Positions 13,901 through 15,373 of a stretch of DNA of 15,373 nt are shown one piece after another. Made by a program: the position numbers and the translations under genes. The notes beneath the pieces are model-generated. The model had not been told where the DNA came from. It was given only the letters and a program-made list of their open reading frames with translations, and searched no databases. Source of the DNA: Verrucomicrobiaceae bacterium (GTDB taxonomy: Bacteria; Verrucomicrobiota; Verrucomicrobiae; Verrucomicrobiales; Akkermansiaceae); NCBI GenBank assembly GCA_003820635.1, contig RPOS01000066.1:1-15373 (forward strand). The letters run 5' to 3'. The stretch's first letter is position 1; the number at the start of each line of letters is the position of its first letter.

Positions 13901-14677
13901 TCAATCTACGCGGGCGCTTGCCCGGATGTTTCCGGCCCGGTCCTTTTCGATGAGCTGCTGCAGCATCCGGGTGTTCGGGCGGCTCGCCTCGGAGTCCACG
14001 AAAAACGCGGTTTCCATCGGCACGAGAAACTCGACCGCCGAGTTGATGCCGACCAATCCACCGTAGGCATCCACCACCGGTCCGCCGCTGTCACCGGGCT
14101 GCAGCGGGATGTCGATCTTGAACTTCCGCGTGCCCGTGAACCGGCTTTCAGGCGGCAGTGAGGTGCCGAGTTTTCCCCAGCCGGACTTGAAGCCGGTGGC
14201 GATGCCGCCGTGGACCACTCCGGTGCCCACCGGCAGCCAGCGCTCCGGGGCCGTGAACCGATAGTGTTGTGGCGTGCTGACGGGGATGTGCAGCAGTGCC
14301 AGATCCGCATGCTCCGACCGCCAGACCACCCGCGCCTTGTGCGGCGTGAGCCGGCCGTCCACGCCGTGGATGACGTAAACATGGCGGCCGTCCATCCGTG
14401 CCAGCACGTGGTCTGCGGTGAGGAAATAGCCATCCGGCGTGATCGGCGTGGCGGATCCGCCATCCGCATCGCCCGGTGCCTGGGACATGGGGAAACCGCG
14501 TTTCACCCAGTTGCCGAGGTTTTTCTGATCCGTCACAATGACGGCGCTCACTCGCTGGAGAATCAGTTTGCGCACTGCCGGGCCCGGAATGGCAGGATCC
14601 GGCTGCGGAGCCACCGCGCAGGCCTGCAGGGCAAAGGCCGCAAGCAATAATGCGAAAAAACACGAAAGTCGTTCCAT
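13901..14677 (-). CDS. Trypsin-fold serine protease lipoprotein (S1/Deg-like)
   Basis: A 258-residue protein. MERLSCFFALLLAAFALQAC is a lipoprotein signal (Cys20). The body is a chymotrypsin-like fold with a complete catalytic set: His90 in YFLTADHVLA, Asp125 in HADLALLHI and Ser197 in PLQPGDSGGPVV. LVGINSAVEFLVPM after the Ser is the usual substrate-strand region. There is no PDZ domain, so it is shorter than Deg proteases; it would process or clip envelope or extracellular proteins, target unknown. I start at the ATG at 14675-14677 because the signal peptide begins there; the frame is open 60 codons earlier, but that part overlaps the mutY end and reads as junk. The start codon lies inside a 16-base palindrome. 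It heads the likely operon with the small lipoprotein and the TonB receptor. Confidence 0.88.
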   Translation of the reverse strand: MERLSCFFALLLAAFALQACAVAPQPDPAIPGPAVRKLILQRVSAVIVTDQKNLGNWVKRGFPMSQAPGDADGGSATPITPDGYFLTADHVLARMDGRHVYVIHGVDGRLTPHKARVVWRSEHADLALLHIPVSTPQHYRFTAPERWLPVGTGVVHGGIATGFKSGWGKLGTSLPPESRFTGTRKFKIDIPLQPGDSGGPVVDAYGGLVGINSAVEFLVPMETAFFVDSEASRPNTRMLQQLIEKDRAGNIRASARVD

Positions 14678-14689
14678 CCGCGCGGATGG
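14674..14689. promoter_or_regulatory. 16-base perfect palindrome over the start codon of the protease lipoprotein gene
   Basis: CCATCCGCGCGGATGG (14674-14689) is a perfect palindrome and contains the ATG (14675-14677, read on minus). It lies in the 46-base gap between mutY and the protease lipoprotein gene. Candidates are a dyad operator for the operon or a start-blocking RNA stem. By chance, about 0.2 perfect 16-base palindromes are expected in a window of this size, so it is mildly notable. Confidence 0.4.
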
Positions 14690-14723
14690 TAAACACAGCG
14701 CCCCGGATTCGTCACATCCGATT

Positions 14724-15373
14724 TCACATTTCCTCCAACAATCGCTCCACCACCCGCCGGAAGGGGGCCGCCATGGCCAACGCGGGCAACCCGTCCGGTT
14801 CCACCCAGCAGTCGCCGGGGGAGATTTGATAGTTGAAACCGGGCGCGTTGCCGTCATGCACCCGCAGGTTCACCCGGTAGCGGGTGATGGCGTAGCGGTG
14901 CTCCGCGAGCAGCGGCAGATCGCGGATTTCCACCGCCTCGCGGACCGGCAGTTTCCACAAACCGGTGCGGCGTTTGCCCGCCTCATGGTGCAGCAACAAC
15001 CGGCCCTCGCCATCCCGCAGCCAGAGCGCGTGCTCGTCCACGGCGGTGATCGCCACCTTGCGGGATTTTACCGGCAGTTTGGCAGGATCCGGGGTCTGGC
15101 AAAACCGTGCGACAGGACAGTTGAGGCAATCGGGCAGGCCCGGCTTGCAGATCGCCTGCCCCAGCTCCATGAGCGCCGAGTGATAAGCCTGTGGCCGCGC
15201 CGGGTCCGCGAGCTCTTCCGCCCATGCCCAGATCCGCTTGAGCCCGGCGGTTTCATCCACGGCTGCGGAAAAATCCATCAGGCGCGAGAGCACGCGGCTC
15301 ACGTTGCCATCCACCAGCACCGCCGGCAGACCGAAGGCGAAAGCCCGCAGCGCTCCCGCCGTGTAGCGGCCGA
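14724..15373 (-). CDS. mutY: A/G-specific adenine DNA glycosylase MutY, 5' end outside the window
   Basis: The last 215 residues of MutY, which removes adenine mispaired with 8-oxoguanine or guanine in base-excision repair. The visible part begins GRYTAGALRAFAFGLPAVLVDGNV, where the Asp of VDGN is the catalytic acid of the helix-hairpin-helix glycosylases; a 4Fe-4S site follows with exact Cys-x6-Cys-x2-Cys-x5-Cys spacing (CKPGLPDCLNCPVARFC). The C-terminal Nudix-like domain (about 105-215 of the fragment) reads mismatched 8-oxoguanine; its recognition loop is HRYAITRYRV where E. coli has a Phe-Ser-His. The gene is complete at its 3' end (TGA 14724-14726), and its start and N-terminal lobe lie past 15373. 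An internal GTG at 15318-15320 is not a start, as the frame is open to the window edge. Confidence 0.95.
   Translation of the reverse strand, partial: GRYTAGALRAFAFGLPAVLVDGNVSRVLSRLMDFSAAVDETAGLKRIWAWAEELADPARPQAYHSALMELGQAICKPGLPDCLNCPVARFCQTPDPAKLPVKSRKVAITAVDEHALWLRDGEGRLLLHHEAGKRRTGLWKLPVREAVEIRDLPLLAEHRYAITRYRVNLRVHDGNAPGFNYQISPGDCWVEPDGLPALAMAAPFRRVVERLLEEM

Noticed and set aside
1..15373. CRISPR array, insertion sequence, prophage or integrase
   Set aside because: No spaced direct repeats, transposase, integrase or phage structural motif was found on either strand.

Overview
This looks like ordinary chromosomal DNA from a GC-rich Gram-negative bacterium. Outer-membrane proteins (a TonB-dependent receptor and several lipoproteins), a stand-alone pseudopilin with the motif GFTLVELLVVI, and start codons that mostly lack a Shine-Dalgarno sequence together suggest the Planctomycetota-Verrucomicrobiota-Chlamydiota group. 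My best guess is Verrucomicrobiae (Luteolibacter/Haloferula-like), inferred from memory of protein style and not from a search. Nothing seen suggests a plasmid or phage, and no insertion sequence or CRISPR array is present. Almost all genes lie on the minus strand; only the Dabb-domain gene and the glycosidase-family lipoprotein gene are on plus.

Layout. 1-1176 is a patchy accessory stretch: the 3' end of a vsr mismatch-endonuclease gene cut off by heptameric AAGACNC repeats, a compact parDE-type toxin-antitoxin operon with a recognisable promoter, then about 290 bases holding only a doubtful 45-codon ORF and a palindromic element. 1177-3143 is a two-gene unit: a secreted Deg/HtrA-like protease followed by folK (folate synthesis). 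3290-4425 is a plus-strand pair: a Dabb-fold protein and a lipoprotein with a NAGPA/DUF2233 phosphodiester-glycosidase domain. 4438-6339 holds a SatP/YaaH-type acetate transporter and an aldo/keto reductase. tRNA-Phe(GAA) lies at 6457-6532. 6623-10330 holds ftsK (DNA translocase, chromosome segregation) and bioB (biotin synthase). 10427-11192 is a pseudopilin gene with a textbook intrinsic terminator. 11317-14677 is a tightly spaced unit: a trypsin-fold lipoprotein, a small unknown lipoprotein and a TonB-dependent receptor. 14724 to the window edge is mutY without its 5' end.

How the genes relate. The housekeeping genes (folK, ftsK, bioB, mutY, tRNA-Phe) are metabolically unrelated neighbours. 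The one locus that reads as a possible functional module is the envelope cluster 11317-14677, where a lipid-anchored protease-fold protein, a lipoprotein and an outer-membrane receptor are spaced by 4 and 12 bases. Points worth a second look are an acidic insertion of about 90 residues inside the FtsK motor domain, a Cys/His tail on BioB, a predicted leaderless antitoxin mRNA, start codons buried in inverted repeats, and the vsr truncation at heptamer repeats. I found no clearly new defence or mobile system; the window is mostly conventional.
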